Below are positions 15,222-23,145 of a DNA stretch of 31,129 bases, piece by piece (the stretch's first letter is position 1; each line of letters begins with the position of its first letter). Source of the stretch: a virus; the IMG/VR virus record IMGVR_UViG_3300042892_001799, positions 1 through 31,129 of that record; one strand, 5' to 3'. The notes beneath the pieces were generated by a model. The model was given only the letters and a program-made list of their open reading frames with translations, did no database searches and was not told where the DNA came from. A program made the translations under genes and the position numbers.

Positions 15222-16357
15222 TCTAACAACTCAGCCCACTCAGGGCATACAGATCTAAAACTGTTGCCTCTAATAGAATCAATTTGGTTGATTTTTTCCC
15301 AGAAAAAACTATTACTTTCTGCACTTGTTGTTAAAGAATTAACCAATTCTATTAATCGTGGGCGATTGCTAAACTTGTTTAGCAAAACCTCTTTAGTTGG
15401 CTTAGACACATGATTAATACTAAAATCACCTATTACTTTTTGATATATTAAATTTACAGTATCGCCGTATCGATTTTTTGTTAAATTATTTTGATACCAG
15501 TCTTCAATTTCGTCAAGGTAATATAAATTTAAATATCCCCATGCACAATTTATGTTGAACATGTGATTGTGTGGCATGTTGTTCACAAACCATTTGATAT
15601 TTTGAATTACTTGATTCCAATTTGCGCCTGTGCGTTGGTAATTGAAGCGATCGCCAATATCATCAATACTAAAATATAATTCTACCAGTTTACATTCTTC
15701 CCACAAATCAAGAACTGACTGAGATACGGTTTGTGTGCCATTGGTATTGTAAAATACTCTAACATCACTGAGTCCTTTTGCTTCTTTTATACTTTTTAAC
15801 ATTGTTACATGATTGTTAGACATCAATGGTTCACCACCACCGTGAAAATGTATATTTTTTACATTCATCAACAATGCAAGATCAAGTGTTTCAATTTGAT
15901 TGTGCTTGTCGTATTTGAATTTGTTTATGTCTGTTAGAGGATATTTTTTTTGATAATCAGGCAGCCACGAAGAACTATTCTCTGGACCGCAAATTAAACA
16001 TTTTAAATTGCATAAATTTCCCACGCTGTAATCAATACTTTGTGGACTGGTTAGATCTATATTTGTATCTTGGTGAAAATCCTCATACAGTTGTTTAGAT
16101 GACTTCCAACGACTTGCAAGACCGTGTGATTCTTCACGATAACATTGATGACATCCAGGTATTGGTTGATCATTTTCTATTAACAATTTTAACTGATTAT
16201 GTTCTGGGCTATGCCAGGCTTTAGATAAATCAAAATCAGTGGTAATTTTTATAACTCCGTCATAATATGAGCAGGGACTATATCCAATTTGCCCATTTAA
16301 AGACCTTATTGCAAGATTTTTATATATTTCATAACAAAAATATTTTTTATCTTTCAT
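15218..16357 (-). CDS. Radical SAM protein with twitch/SPASM-like extra cysteines, 379 aa
   Basis: A radical SAM core is marked by GNLCNLKCLICGPENSSSW (Cys116, Cys120, Cys123), followed by NIHFHGGGEPLMSNNH, matching the GGGEP motif, and by FYNTNGT and YFSIDDIGDRFNYQR. Upstream lie additional cysteines (Cys29 in SPCSYYDG, and Cys69 and Cys72 in PGCHQCYREE), and the C-terminus has SVCPEW. This arrangement corresponds to the twitch-domain radical SAM proteins common in T4-like marine phages. The substrate is unknown; peptide or nucleotide-sugar modification has been proposed for relatives. It has no cobalamin domain and is not a paralogue of the two enzymes near 3.6-7.0 kb. It lies between the fibre gene and an SDR-like gene, with a GAGAAATAGAG-type weak ribosome site. 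Confidence 0.85.
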   Translation of the reverse strand: MKDKKYFCYEIYKNLAIRSLNGQIGYSPCSYYDGVIKITTDFDLSKAWHSPEHNQLKLLIENDQPIPGCHQCYREESHGLASRWKSSKQLYEDFHQDTNIDLTSPQSIDYSVGNLCNLKCLICGPENSSSWLPDYQKKYPLTDINKFKYDKHNQIETLDLALLMNVKNIHFHGGGEPLMSNNHVTMLKSIKEAKGLSDVRVFYNTNGTQTVSQSVLDLWEECKLVELYFSIDDIGDRFNYQRTGANWNQVIQNIKWFVNNMPHNHMFNINCAWGYLNLYYLDEIEDWYQNNLTKNRYGDTVNLIYQKVIGDFSINHVSKPTKEVLLNKFSNRPRLIELVNSLTTSAESNSFFWEKINQIDSIRGNSFRSVCPEWAELLD

Positions 16358-16403
16358 GATACTCTATTTCTCACAGTGATTGTGTATAGCACGTGGTTTT
16401 GTA

Positions 16404-16910
16404 TTAATAAGGAATATATGAATTTCTTGCCAGGGACCAGATAAGATTTTTATTAGGTGGGTCGCCCATCAACTGCAAAAAATTATTGACTGTATTTGCG
16501 TATTCTTCAACTGTGCTCATATGGCCTGGGTGAATTATTTTTATGTTATGGGTTGTGTGATTTTTTTTAAATGCAACGAAATTTAACAGCATTTTTTCTG
16601 TACTGTAATAAACATTCTCATAATTTTTACTGCCACTAAACGTACCGAGTCCACTAGTAAAAATCCATGCTGTATTGTATTTGACTATGTCTAATAATTT
16701 AAAAACACTGTCGCAATTTTTTCCAACTTGTTGAAAACTACTGGCGTTGCTTGCTGTCAAAAAAATTATGTTATCCACTGTTAGTGTGTTAAATTGATCA
16801 AAATTAGGATTTGATAAATCAAACTCTTGACGAGTCAAATATGTTCCTGGCAAATAATTTTTTAATATCTTGCCAAATCTACTGTTAGCACCTAAAATTA
16901 AATTAGTCAT
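16404..16910 (-). CDS. Short SDR/epimerase-like Rossmann protein, 168 aa
   Basis: 168 residues with an N-terminal nucleotide-binding turn LILGANSRFGK (residues 4-14), a strand IIFLTASNAS (48-57), a serine in WIFTSGLG (82-89), and the catalytic pair Tyr102 and Lys106 in YYSTEK (YxxxK). These are the landmarks of the short-chain dehydrogenase/NAD-dependent epimerase superfamily. At 168 residues it is shorter than usual (about 230-330), lacking most of the substrate-binding region, so it may be a minimal or remodelled enzyme. Its ATG overlaps the gp41 stop (ATGA), tying expression to replication genes. It precedes a radical SAM gene, so the two may act on one substrate, for example a sugar. That is inference. 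Confidence 0.7.
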   Translation of the reverse strand: MTNLILGANSRFGKILKNYLPGTYLTRQEFDLSNPNFDQFNTLTVDNIIFLTASNASSFQQVGKNCDSVFKLLDIVKYNTAWIFTSGLGTFSGSKNYENVYYSTEKMLLNFVAFKKNHTTHNIKIIHPGHMSTVEEYANTVNNFLQLMGDPPNKNLIWSLARNSYIPY

Positions 16911-18328
16911 GATGTTTTGATCTTTCCTAATAGTTGTTTTAGTTTGGCACTTTGAACGTCTGCTGTGATTTTTGGTGCGTCACCACCACTGTCCCATGGA
17001 GGGCTGTCTTTGTCATCTCCAGCCGGGCTAACTTGGCTGCGGGCTTTGATCGAGTCCATGATTGATGCAGATGGTTTCTTTGAATAAGTGTCCCCATCTT
17101 CTCCGCCTTCGTCAGTAATGCGCATTGTTTCAATGTTGTACTCCAAATCAATTTTTTGACCAACGCCGGTCGAGCTTCGAGACTTCATACACTGTATCTG
17201 ATACTTGCCACGCTCTTTCATGGCACGACTTGTAAAGATACCAAACACGTTGTCTGCTGTGTTGATCTTTGAAATACCACCTGAAATATGGCTGTGATCA
17301 AACTCAATTTCTTCCACAGCCGATCGATTCAACTGACTTGCTGTGACCATCAAGAAGCCCAATTCTTTGGCCAAGTTACGTAGTTCTTCTGAAACATACT
17401 TGTCTTTCACAAACAAGTCGTTGGGACTGACTTTTGCACTCACAGGCATCAACAAATCCAAGTAATCAATCATCACAAAGTCCACACGCTTGCCTGTTTG
17501 TATTTGATACTCTTTCAAGTATGCACGTATGTCATTGATGTTGCTTTGTGCTGGCAAGCCTTTGACTTGATAGTTGCCTGACTTCTTAGCCACTAACTTG
17601 ACTTTGAGTTCTGTGGTGTCAATATCTTTGCGAATGTCCTTGGTGCTCATGTTGGTCAACATAGCATCTGTTCGCAAACTTGTTAGTTCTTCACTCAGTT
17701 CCAGTGTGATGTACACACCACTAAGTCCTTGTTGCAACCAATTTAGCGCAATGTTCATCATCACAAGACTCTTACCTGAACCGGATCCACCAGCAAAGAT
17801 GTTGAGTTCGCCACGACTGAATCCACCATACAACAATCTGTCCAGTTGTGGCCAACCTGTTGACACTTGCCCACCCGAGTTGAAATACTTCTCAATACGT
17901 GCCTTGGGATCACTGAAATAGTCTGTGCCCATGTCCTTGGTCAGTGATATTTGTACAGCATCTTTGATCAGTTTTTCTACAGGTTCAAAGTCACCCTTTT
18001 CCAGCATGTCTGCGGCTTTTAAAATAGCACGTTCTAATTCTTGCCGCTTGGTAAACTGTTCAAACTCGCCCATAAACCAATCAAAGTGGCCTTCGTTCAA
18101 GTCAGGCACTGCTTGCAGTTTAATACCCGTGGTGGCAGAGATTTGTGTACGGTCGGGCAAGGTCTTGTGCTTGTCTGAATGTTCTTTGATAAACTCAGCC
18201 GCGGCTCGCAGACTCTTGTCAAAGTTCTGCGGGTTATAAATGTTCTGCACACGCACGTAACTTTGTGCGTCTTCCAACATCATTTCTAAAAATAATCGTT
18301 GGACGTCAAGTCCGTATTCTTTTAACAA
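16907..18328 (-). CDS. 41: Replicative DNA helicase, T4 gp41-like (DnaB family)
   Basis: The 473-residue protein has a helical N-terminal domain (MLKEYGLDVQRLFLEMMLED, then VRVQNIYNPQNFDKSLR) and a RecA-like C-terminal domain. The linker leads into STGWPQLDRLLYGGFSRGEL, then Walker A GGSGSGKS at residues 180-187, Walker B-like FVMIDYLDLL, and the H4-type TASQLNRSAVE. These match phage T4 gp41, the hexameric 5'-3' helicase that unwinds at the fork and binds the primase. The C-terminal 60 residues are acidic and Ser/Pro-rich and probably disordered. The start is TTG at 18328, overlapping the primase by 23 bases; an ATG pair at residues 16-17 would cut the conserved N-terminus. It is downstream of the primase in one operon. 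Confidence 0.93.
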   Translation of the reverse strand: MLKEYGLDVQRLFLEMMLEDAQSYVRVQNIYNPQNFDKSLRAAAEFIKEHSDKHKTLPDRTQISATTGIKLQAVPDLNEGHFDWFMGEFEQFTKRQELERAILKAADMLEKGDFEPVEKLIKDAVQISLTKDMGTDYFSDPKARIEKYFNSGGQVSTGWPQLDRLLYGGFSRGELNIFAGGSGSGKSLVMMNIALNWLQQGLSGVYITLELSEELTSLRTDAMLTNMSTKDIRKDIDTTELKVKLVAKKSGNYQVKGLPAQSNINDIRAYLKEYQIQTGKRVDFVMIDYLDLLMPVSAKVSPNDLFVKDKYVSEELRNLAKELGFLMVTASQLNRSAVEEIEFDHSHISGGISKINTADNVFGIFTSRAMKERGKYQIQCMKSRSSTGVGQKIDLEYNIETMRITDEGGEDGDTYSKKPSASIMDSIKARSQVSPAGDDKDSPPWDSGGDAPKITADVQSAKLKQLLGKIKTS

Positions 18329-19292
18329 GTGCTTTTTTCCTTAGTTCTATCTTGATTCTACTAGTTTCTCTTGCTTGCATTATAGTTAGCAAGGCACCTA
18401 ATCGGCCCAACTTTATTACTGCATCGTTGACATCTTTACAGCCCGCGGGCCAGTCAGGTATGCTCACAGCCCAGCCCAGTTCTACTGCACGGTCAACGAG
18501 TTCAATACCTGCCTTGTCTTGATCTGGTACCACTGTTATCTGTTTGTCTAAACTGCGTATCAATCTAACTTGTGCATCACTCACAGTGTTGTGCATCACT
18601 GCCACACCACCTATGCTGAGTGCATCAAAGATGCCTTCTGTGACTATGACATGTTGCCAATCCGAGTGCTGTAAGTCTGTGCCAAACACATAACCAGGTT
18701 GACTGTCACTGATGAACTTGGGCTGTTTGTCATCTAAAAATCTGCAAGTGTATCCCACAATCTTGTTGTCATGGGTAAATGGTATTACCACATGCAATCT
18801 TGTCCAGTGGATGCCGTCGTTTTGTATCTGCACCATGACAGGAAAGTCTTCGGGCACATGTCTGCCACGCACGTAGTCCCAATAAAATTTGTGTTCAGGT
18901 GTCAGCAGTTCAGCAAACGGTGGCAAGTCTCGTTCTTCAAATGACACACCACTCAGTGTGTTCCACATTTGTTGTCGATCTTCTAAGATGCCATTGATGC
19001 TTCGATGCCGCAGACTTTCAAGATTCAACATCTCTATTTCTACTTCAGGAACATTCATCCAGCCCAGGAGTTTTCGAGCTTTGTAACTTACAGTACGACC
19101 CAAGATAAAACTGGCTGTGTAACTACAGTTGAAACAGTGATAACTCCAACCAGCCTCAGTGGCTTTGAGTCCACCACGTCCTCTTCGATCCTGTGTTGAC
19201 CCATTGTGCTGACAGCACACTGCATTGAAACTCAACCACCCACTGGGCGTCTGTTTCTTTTTTGCAGGTAGGTAAGCAAGGATATCAAGCAT
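18306..19292 (-). CDS. 61: DNA primase, T4 gp61-like (zinc-ribbon plus Toprim)
   Basis: A 328-residue primase. The N-terminal zinc-binding region contains CCQH (Cys26, Cys27, His29) and HCFNC (Cys53, Cys56). The Toprim domain has the conserved glutamate in VIVTEGIFDAL (Glu219) and the acidic cluster VVPDQDKAG (Asp257, Asp259), with GYVFG before it. This is the plan of phage gp61/DnaG-type primases, which make RNA primers on the lagging strand together with gp41. The two genes overlap by 23 bases in the order primase then helicase, as a primosome operon. The ATG at 19292 has no Shine-Dalgarno and is directly preceded by two palindromes, an unusual start region. Confidence 0.92.
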   Translation of the reverse strand: MLDILAYLPAKKKQTPSGWLSFNAVCCQHNGSTQDRRGRGGLKATEAGWSYHCFNCSYTASFILGRTVSYKARKLLGWMNVPEVEIEMLNLESLRHRSINGILEDRQQMWNTLSGVSFEERDLPPFAELLTPEHKFYWDYVRGRHVPEDFPVMVQIQNDGIHWTRLHVVIPFTHDNKIVGYTCRFLDDKQPKFISDSQPGYVFGTDLQHSDWQHVIVTEGIFDALSIGGVAVMHNTVSDAQVRLIRSLDKQITVVPDQDKAGIELVDRAVELGWAVSIPDWPAGCKDVNDAVIKLGRLGALLTIMQARETSRIKIELRKKALVKRIRT

Positions 19293-19317
19293 CTGTACAG
19301 TGTAACAGATCTGTTAC
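19293..19317. promoter_or_regulatory. Adjacent palindromes before the primase start
   Basis: CTGTACAG (19293-19300) abuts the primase ATG, and one base further out is a perfect 16-base palindrome GTAACAGATCTGTTAC (19302-19317). No T-run follows, so a terminator is unlikely. The dyads look like an operator for a dimeric DNA-binding protein, or could fold in the mRNA and hide the start codon. Confidence 0.5.
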
Positions 19318-19330
19318 GCAAATGCAATGC

Positions 19331-20410
19331 TTAACGATAAAAGATATTGGTAACGTAGCCAGTTGTGATCAGCACAGTAACCGCTTGATCCTCAGTGCCA
19401 CCAAAATTCAATGGCAAATAGCCCGAACCACCATTGGTCACAGTGATTGCACCAATTCCGCTGGGACCTGTGAATGGTGCACCAACAGCAGTTGCGCCGG
19501 CACCATTGCCCAAGATTTGAACACAAGGTGCTGCCATGTATCCCATGCCAGCATTGTTTACAGCAATACCAGTGACCACACCATCAACCACTGTGGCAGT
19601 TGCCGACGCACCGTACCCTTGACTGTTGTTAATACCCAGTCGCAACAACGGGTGGAAACCCACCACATTGATGTAAAAGGTACCAGACTCGTCAAAGTAT
19701 TCGCGGCTTTCAGTAACGTCTACCCATACGGCTTCGTAATCCTGTGCGGCTTGTACTTTGACTGTGCCAGTATAATGCACAAGATCATACTTGATTGTGG
19801 TCAAACTAGCACCAGTGGTATTGATATGACTTGAATAATATTCAGTAAGATAGTTATTAGATCGAGGTTGTGGATTCAATGCCCAATCTGGCCATGATTG
19901 TGGTCCAGGTTGTGGCCACGAATTTTTGCCATTTATCGTGGGAATTGTCACTGGTTGGCTGGCCATGAACTCGGGCAATACACTGTCTACAATATCGCAA
20001 TCTGCTCTGGCACCAGCATTGTCGTCTGTGAATGCTGCCTGTACATAGTTGCCCTGTGTGCGTTCAATGCTGTAACTGCCAGGTTGTGCTACTATGTTGA
20101 TGGTGTCTGCTGTGTCCAGCACAACTTTGACTCGTCCCAACGTGGCACTAAGTACAGTCATGTCTTTTTCAATTAGCAATTCGTCGCCAGTTTGGTTCAG
20201 TAATCTAAAGCGGAATGTGCTGCCTGTGATATTCACAGGTTTTTGGTCTTGGTTGATGAATTCAAACAACAAAACGTTGTCTACACCTTTGTTGACGGTT
20301 AAAGTTTTTGCGTACACTGGGTCGTACCTCGCAGTAAAGTATCCACCACTGGTGTCAATCAATAATACCCGAATGATTTGTTGATATAAGTAAATGGTGG
20401 TTGAATACAT
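19331..20410 (-). CDS. Virion structural protein, BppU-like N-terminal and GxGY repeats, 359 aa
   Basis: The N-terminal 110 residues (KTLTVNKGVDNVLLFEFINQ, then KPVNITGSTFRFRLLNQTGD) resemble the beta-sandwich BppU_N-type domain of baseplate upper proteins. A middle Pro/Trp-rich linker (WPQPGPQSWPDWALNPQPRS) leads to a second beta-rich part with two units of the kind AVNNAGMGYMAAP and TVTNGGSGYLPLN, a repeat common in marine phage structural proteins. No enzyme motif. A baseplate or fibre-attachment role is likely but not proven. TGAGGA lies just before the ATG and CATAAATA, a late-type promoter, 16 bases upstream. It lies between replication genes, so it is probably a separate late unit reading toward the primase. 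Confidence 0.75.
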   Translation of the reverse strand: MYSTTIYLYQQIIRVLLIDTSGGYFTARYDPVYAKTLTVNKGVDNVLLFEFINQDQKPVNITGSTFRFRLLNQTGDELLIEKDMTVLSATLGRVKVVLDTADTINIVAQPGSYSIERTQGNYVQAAFTDDNAGARADCDIVDSVLPEFMASQPVTIPTINGKNSWPQPGPQSWPDWALNPQPRSNNYLTEYYSSHINTTGASLTTIKYDLVHYTGTVKVQAAQDYEAVWVDVTESREYFDESGTFYINVVGFHPLLRLGINNSQGYGASATATVVDGVVTGIAVNNAGMGYMAAPCVQILGNGAGATAVGAPFTGPSGIGAITVTNGGSGYLPLNFGGTEDQAVTVLITTGYVTNIFYR

Positions 20411-20425
20411 AGGATCCTCAAAACG

Positions 20426-20433
20426 TATTTATG
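20426..20433 (-). promoter_or_regulatory. Putative late promoter (CATAAATA)
   Basis: CATAAATA on the minus strand, one base off the T4 late consensus, 16 bases before the ATG of the 359-residue virion protein. The promoter overlaps the ATG of the divergent plus-strand gene (20431), so the two transcripts or their start sites compete. Confidence 0.6.
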
Positions 20434-20808
20434 GGTAATAACATCTTTGAAAAACTGGCGGAAAAATATCCCTTTATAACTCTTTGCGTTTATGCCAGCA
20501 ACGAGTACATTGGAGTAGTTCAAAACAGAGACGATGCTGTTACAACCATCTACGACTTTGGTGCTGTTCTTACACAAGATGACAAACTGGAATTCTTAGA
20601 TTTGGCCAACACTTGGTGGTGGGAAAGCAATAGGAGCATACCCATCAACATATTCTTGCGTGGGGATTGGGAAAAGTTTCGTTTTACCCTGCGTACATTC
20701 AGCAACAAAGACTTGGAAATCTTACACGGGCCTGTGTGCAGCCTGGTAGATATTGCTCGCAAAAAGAGCAAACGCAAATCAATTACCCTAGTTCGTCGTA
20801 TTGAGTAA
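20431..20808 (+). CDS. Conserved phage hypothetical protein, 125 aa (plus strand)
   Basis: 125 residues, beginning MGNNIFEKLAEKYPFITLCV. It has a distinct pattern, LEFLDLANTWWWESNRSIPI, then INIFLRGDWEKFRFTLRTFS and NKDLEILHGPVCSL, which I recall from uncharacterised proteins in T4-like marine phages. The protein looks soluble with a mixed alpha/beta fold and a basic tail (ARKKSKRKSITLVRRIE). No function known. It is one of the few plus-strand genes here; its start lies inside the late promoter of the divergent gene and it lacks a clear ribosome site. Its 3' end overlaps the 3' end of the miniature DnaE-like gene by 21 bases, so the two are convergent. Confidence 0.72.
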   Translation: MGNNIFEKLAEKYPFITLCVYASNEYIGVVQNRDDAVTTIYDFGAVLTQDDKLEFLDLANTWWWESNRSIPINIFLRGDWEKFRFTLRTFSNKDLEILHGPVCSLVDIARKKSKRKSITLVRRIE

Positions 20809-21357
20809 GTTCATGTGCAAGGCCACCAAGGCAGCATAACTCACAGCGTGTGACTTTTTAAAAGTATATCCACGCGATTCATCCCCGTCCCACACACTCG
20901 CAAACACTTCATCCCAGGGCCGACGTTGTAAATGTGCTTTGCCCGGTCTAATGATTGAAATAAAAGCAGCCATCCTGGGTATCGAGTCAGGTTGCATAGC
21001 CACCATTAAATCCACGTAGTTGCCCACGTGAACCAACTGAGAGGCCCAGGGTTGGTCTGTCCATAGTCTTGACCATGGAGGTGCAGCTGACAACATGGTT
21101 TCATAGTGTGAGGGATCTTGGATCAACTGATACACACTCATGTTCAACAGGTCAATTTTGAAGTAGCCACGCTGTTCTGCTGTCTCATAATCAATAGCAG
21201 CACAACCGTGTTCAGGATCTTGCGGAATGTCTGTGATGTAGATACCAGAGTTATGTTTACGCGGTTTGCCGTCCACTACCTGTCTAGCAGGGGTGTGCTG
21301 GATCAGTTCTAGTATCTTAGATCGATCCGGAACGTCAATATCAATGTCTGCACTCAT
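20788..21357 (-). CDS. Miniature DnaE-like (family C polymerase-derived) protein, 189 aa
   Basis: The 189-residue protein follows the order of conserved blocks of the bacterial replicative polymerase DnaE, with most of the sequence between them removed. MSADIDIDVPDRSKILEL resembles DnaE PDFDVDF followed by a helix. RKHNSGIYI resembles the KHAGGVVI block. GYFKIDLLNMS (Asp69) resembles VKFDFLGLR. LMVAMQPDSIPRMAAFISII followed by RPG resembles LQPD...DMIALVALFRPG. GYTFKKSHAVSYAAL resembles GYGFNKSHSAAYAL. The three aspartates that form the DnaE active site (401, 403 and 555 in E. coli) have counterparts at Asp6, Asp8 and Asp69. DnaE is about 1,160 residues, so this is a drastic reduction lacking PHP, most of the fingers, beta-clamp and OB parts. 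Whether it polymerises, regulates or mimics is unknown. It is coupled by ATGA to the gene before it. Confidence 0.75.
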   Translation of the reverse strand: MSADIDIDVPDRSKILELIQHTPARQVVDGKPRKHNSGIYITDIPQDPEHGCAAIDYETAEQRGYFKIDLLNMSVYQLIQDPSHYETMLSAAPPWSRLWTDQPWASQLVHVGNYVDLMVAMQPDSIPRMAAFISIIRPGKAHLQRRPWDEVFASVWDGDESRGYTFKKSHAVSYAALVALHMNLLNTTN

Positions 21358-21713
21358 ACTCTACACAATGCCACAACCATTTTCAATTGCTGTTCAGCCT
21401 CACGAACAGCACCCATGGCATCAGCCACAGCAGGATACTGTTCGGCCATGGCACGTGCTTCCTTTTCTTCTTCCATCTTTTTCATCGCCCAGTCAATGGC
21501 TGTTTCGGCTGGACCAGTGAGTCCCACAGTGGCCTGTGCCATAGTAAATGTTTGCCAAGTCTGGCCGTTGTAGAATTCAATCTGTTGAGTGCTGGTGTTG
21601 AATCGTAGGTCGCCCACTCCCATCATGCCGCTACCGTTATTGATGTAGTTGCTGGCACTGTTGCCACCACCCACTATTACGTGCTTGCCCATTGACATTA
21701 TTGATTTGATCAT
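21354..21713 (-). CDS. Small conserved protein with structural-type N-terminus, 119 aa
   Basis: Residues 8-60 (GKHVIVGGGNSASNYINNGS, then GVGDLRFNTSTQQIEFYNGQ, TWQTF) look like the short beta motif found at the C-terminus or attachment site of phage fibre proteins. The C-terminal half is a charged helix (AIDWAMKKMEEEKEARAMAE). A chaperone-like or fibre-associated role is a guess. ATG 21713 directly follows the previous stop (TAA-C-ATG); Met6 or Met8 could also be the start. It overlaps the DnaE-like gene by four bases. Confidence 0.68.
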   Translation of the reverse strand: MIKSIMSMGKHVIVGGGNSASNYINNGSGMMGVGDLRFNTSTQQIEFYNGQTWQTFTMAQATVGLTGPAETAIDWAMKKMEEEKEARAMAEQYPAVADAMGAVREAEQQLKMVVALCRV

Positions 21714-21714
21714 G

Positions 21715-22404
21715 TTACCATCCTGCTTGTTTCAATATTAGTTTTGCGTATTCAGCATCTGCGGCATAGTCTGAAAACTTCTTTTGCCATATGTCTGAGT
21801 CTATGTAAGGCCATATCATTGAGACTTGGTCTGCTGTGAGTTCACCTAGGAACTTTTGTCCTGACTCACAGTTGTAAATCACCCAAGGACTGATGCGTCC
21901 TGTTGTGACAGCATAGCACATGGCATGTGTGCTGCCATAACGCAAACAATCATTGGCGGGTGCTGAATGTTTTTCACTCCAGTCTATACCAAACTCCACT
22001 GCTCGTGCCAAGGCATCTGCCACTGCTTCCACTTTCAAATAGTCCAACAAATACTCAGTGTAGATTTTGTCCGAACCCCAGTTGTCAATTTTTTTGTTGT
22101 GCTTTAACAACCAGGCTGTGAACTGTGCAGGATTGATTGCTTTTGTAGCCACACAGTATCTGCCAAACTTTACAAAGGCCTTGTAATAAGGGCTGTCTGC
22201 AAAGTCATCGAATGTTTTTAGTTTTGCCGAACCTTGTGCAATTTCATAGAACCGCAAGTAGGATTGAAAGCCCAATTCAACGCCACGTTCACTGCGTTCT
22301 TGACGTCGTCGTTTGGGTTCGCACAAATGCACCACAAGACTTTCGGCACGCCTGAATGTTTTCTTGCAGTAGCCGCAAGTGAGTTCACTTAGTGTCTCGA
22401 CCAT
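21715..22404 (-). CDS. Zinc-finger-containing conserved phage protein, 229 aa
   Basis: The N-terminus has a classic C2H2-like motif: LTCGYCKKTFRRAESLVVHL followed by CEP (Cys10-x2-Cys13 ... His26 with Cys28), then a strongly basic KRRRQERSERG. Residues 45-229 are helical with several aromatic positions (FYEIAQGSAKLKTFDDF, WVIYNCESGQKFLGEL, MIWPYIDSDIWQKKF). Proteins with this zinc-knuckle plus helical body sit next to gp62 in T4-like marine phages. DNA or RNA binding is likely, exact role unknown. Its ATG lies 20 bases inside the end of the gp62 gene, so it is translationally linked to clamp-loader expression. Confidence 0.72.
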   Translation of the reverse strand: MVETLSELTCGYCKKTFRRAESLVVHLCEPKRRRQERSERGVELGFQSYLRFYEIAQGSAKLKTFDDFADSPYYKAFVKFGRYCVATKAINPAQFTAWLLKHNKKIDNWGSDKIYTEYLLDYLKVEAVADALARAVEFGIDWSEKHSAPANDCLRYGSTHAMCYAVTTGRISPWVIYNCESGQKFLGELTADQVSMIWPYIDSDIWQKKFSDYAADAEYAKLILKQAGW

Positions 22405-22837
22405 GGTCTCTAATGTATTGATCTAGTTCTTTCTTTGTGGTCATTGTGGCCAGCATGGCTATTTCATCTTCTTTGTATGTGGGAAACAGTTCTGCCAACT
22501 GCTTTCTAATAGCACTTGCGCCAGTACCTGTTTCTTTTTTCTTGGGTGAGATCCAGTTGTGTCTGGGTGTGCCCATGTCTGGACTCACTGTGGTGGCACA
22601 CAACCATTGTAGTTCAGGATGCCGGTTAATATTAAAGAAGTGTTTGTTCAATCGTTCATTGGTGGAGATCAAATAGAACTCTTGCATTTCTCGGCTGCCT
22701 TCAACACAACTTGCCCAACGAATCATGAGATAGTTAGAGAATTTCTTGCGTTCCTCGTCTGTGAGTTCGCGATAGAAGTTTCTGTTTTTGCGATCCAGTT
22801 GTCGCATCTCGTTGGCAATGTTTAGTTTATCGCTCAC
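22385..22837 (-). CDS. 62: DNA polymerase clamp-loader subunit, T4 gp62-like
   Basis: With the GTG at 22837 the protein begins MSDKLNIANEMRQLDRKNRN and continues FYRELTDEERKKFSNYLMIR, WASCVEGSREMQEFYLIST, NERLNKHFFNINRHPELQW, LCATTVSP and HNWISPKKKE. This matches gp62 of T4-like phages, the non-ATPase subunit that with gp44 loads the gp45 sliding clamp. The length, 150 residues, suits the marine members of the family. The GTG start overlaps the previous stop as GTGA and excludes 32 extra residues that the longer reading would add without support. The gp44 partner is not recognisable in this window. Confidence 0.9.
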   Translation of the reverse strand: MSDKLNIANEMRQLDRKNRNFYRELTDEERKKFSNYLMIRWASCVEGSREMQEFYLISTNERLNKHFFNINRHPELQWLCATTVSPDMGTPRHNWISPKKKETGTGASAIRKQLAELFPTYKEDEIAMLATMTTKKELDQYIRDHGRDTK

Positions 22838-23145
22838 TTCTCTACCTTGATTAACTTGTATATCATTATAGCACGTTCCAAGGCATCTTGTAAAGCAGGA
22901 TTGGTCTTGGCCAGCTGCCGAATTTCGCCCCACATCTTACTTTCCTGGAGGTGATCAAACAAGGGCCTGCCATCTGATGTTCTGCTGTCGTAATCAACAT
23001 GATGTCCAGTTACTGGATCATATGCATAGCCCATTAGTTGTCTGGTGCTAGGGTCAGCACCAGACTCACGAGCATACACTTCATTGCCGTTTCGTTCGTA
23101 GATGTAAGTGGCACCGGGTTTAAGAGTTCCCATACTTGTAGCCAT
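22834..23145 (-). CDS. Conserved phage hypothetical protein, 103 aa
   Basis: 103 residues. The N-terminus MGTLKPGATYIYERNGNEVY is beta-like, followed by ARESGADPSTRQLMGYAYDP and a helical tail (WGEIRQLAKTNPALQDALER, then AIMIYKLIKVEK). This is a widely conserved small gene in T4-like marine phages near gp62; I know of no function for it. ATG 23145 or the in-frame ATG at 23133 (giving MGTLKPG) may start it; the first overlaps the upstream small gene by 26 bases, the second by 14. It overlaps gp62 by four bases. Confidence 0.75.
   Translation of the reverse strand: MATSMGTLKPGATYIYERNGNEVYARESGADPSTRQLMGYAYDPVTGHHVDYDSRTSDGRPLFDHLQESKMWGEIRQLAKTNPALQDALERAIMIYKLIKVEK

Noticed and set aside
19262-19834. 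190-codon plus-strand frame opposite the virion protein and primase start
   Set aside because: It has cysteine- and histidine-rich random-like composition, crosses the palindromes and lies opposite two well-supported genes.
22838-22933. Longer gp62 starting at 22933
   Set aside because: The extra 32 residues look like out-of-frame sequence over the upstream gene, and the GTG at 22837 gives the exact family N-terminus with a GTGA overlap.
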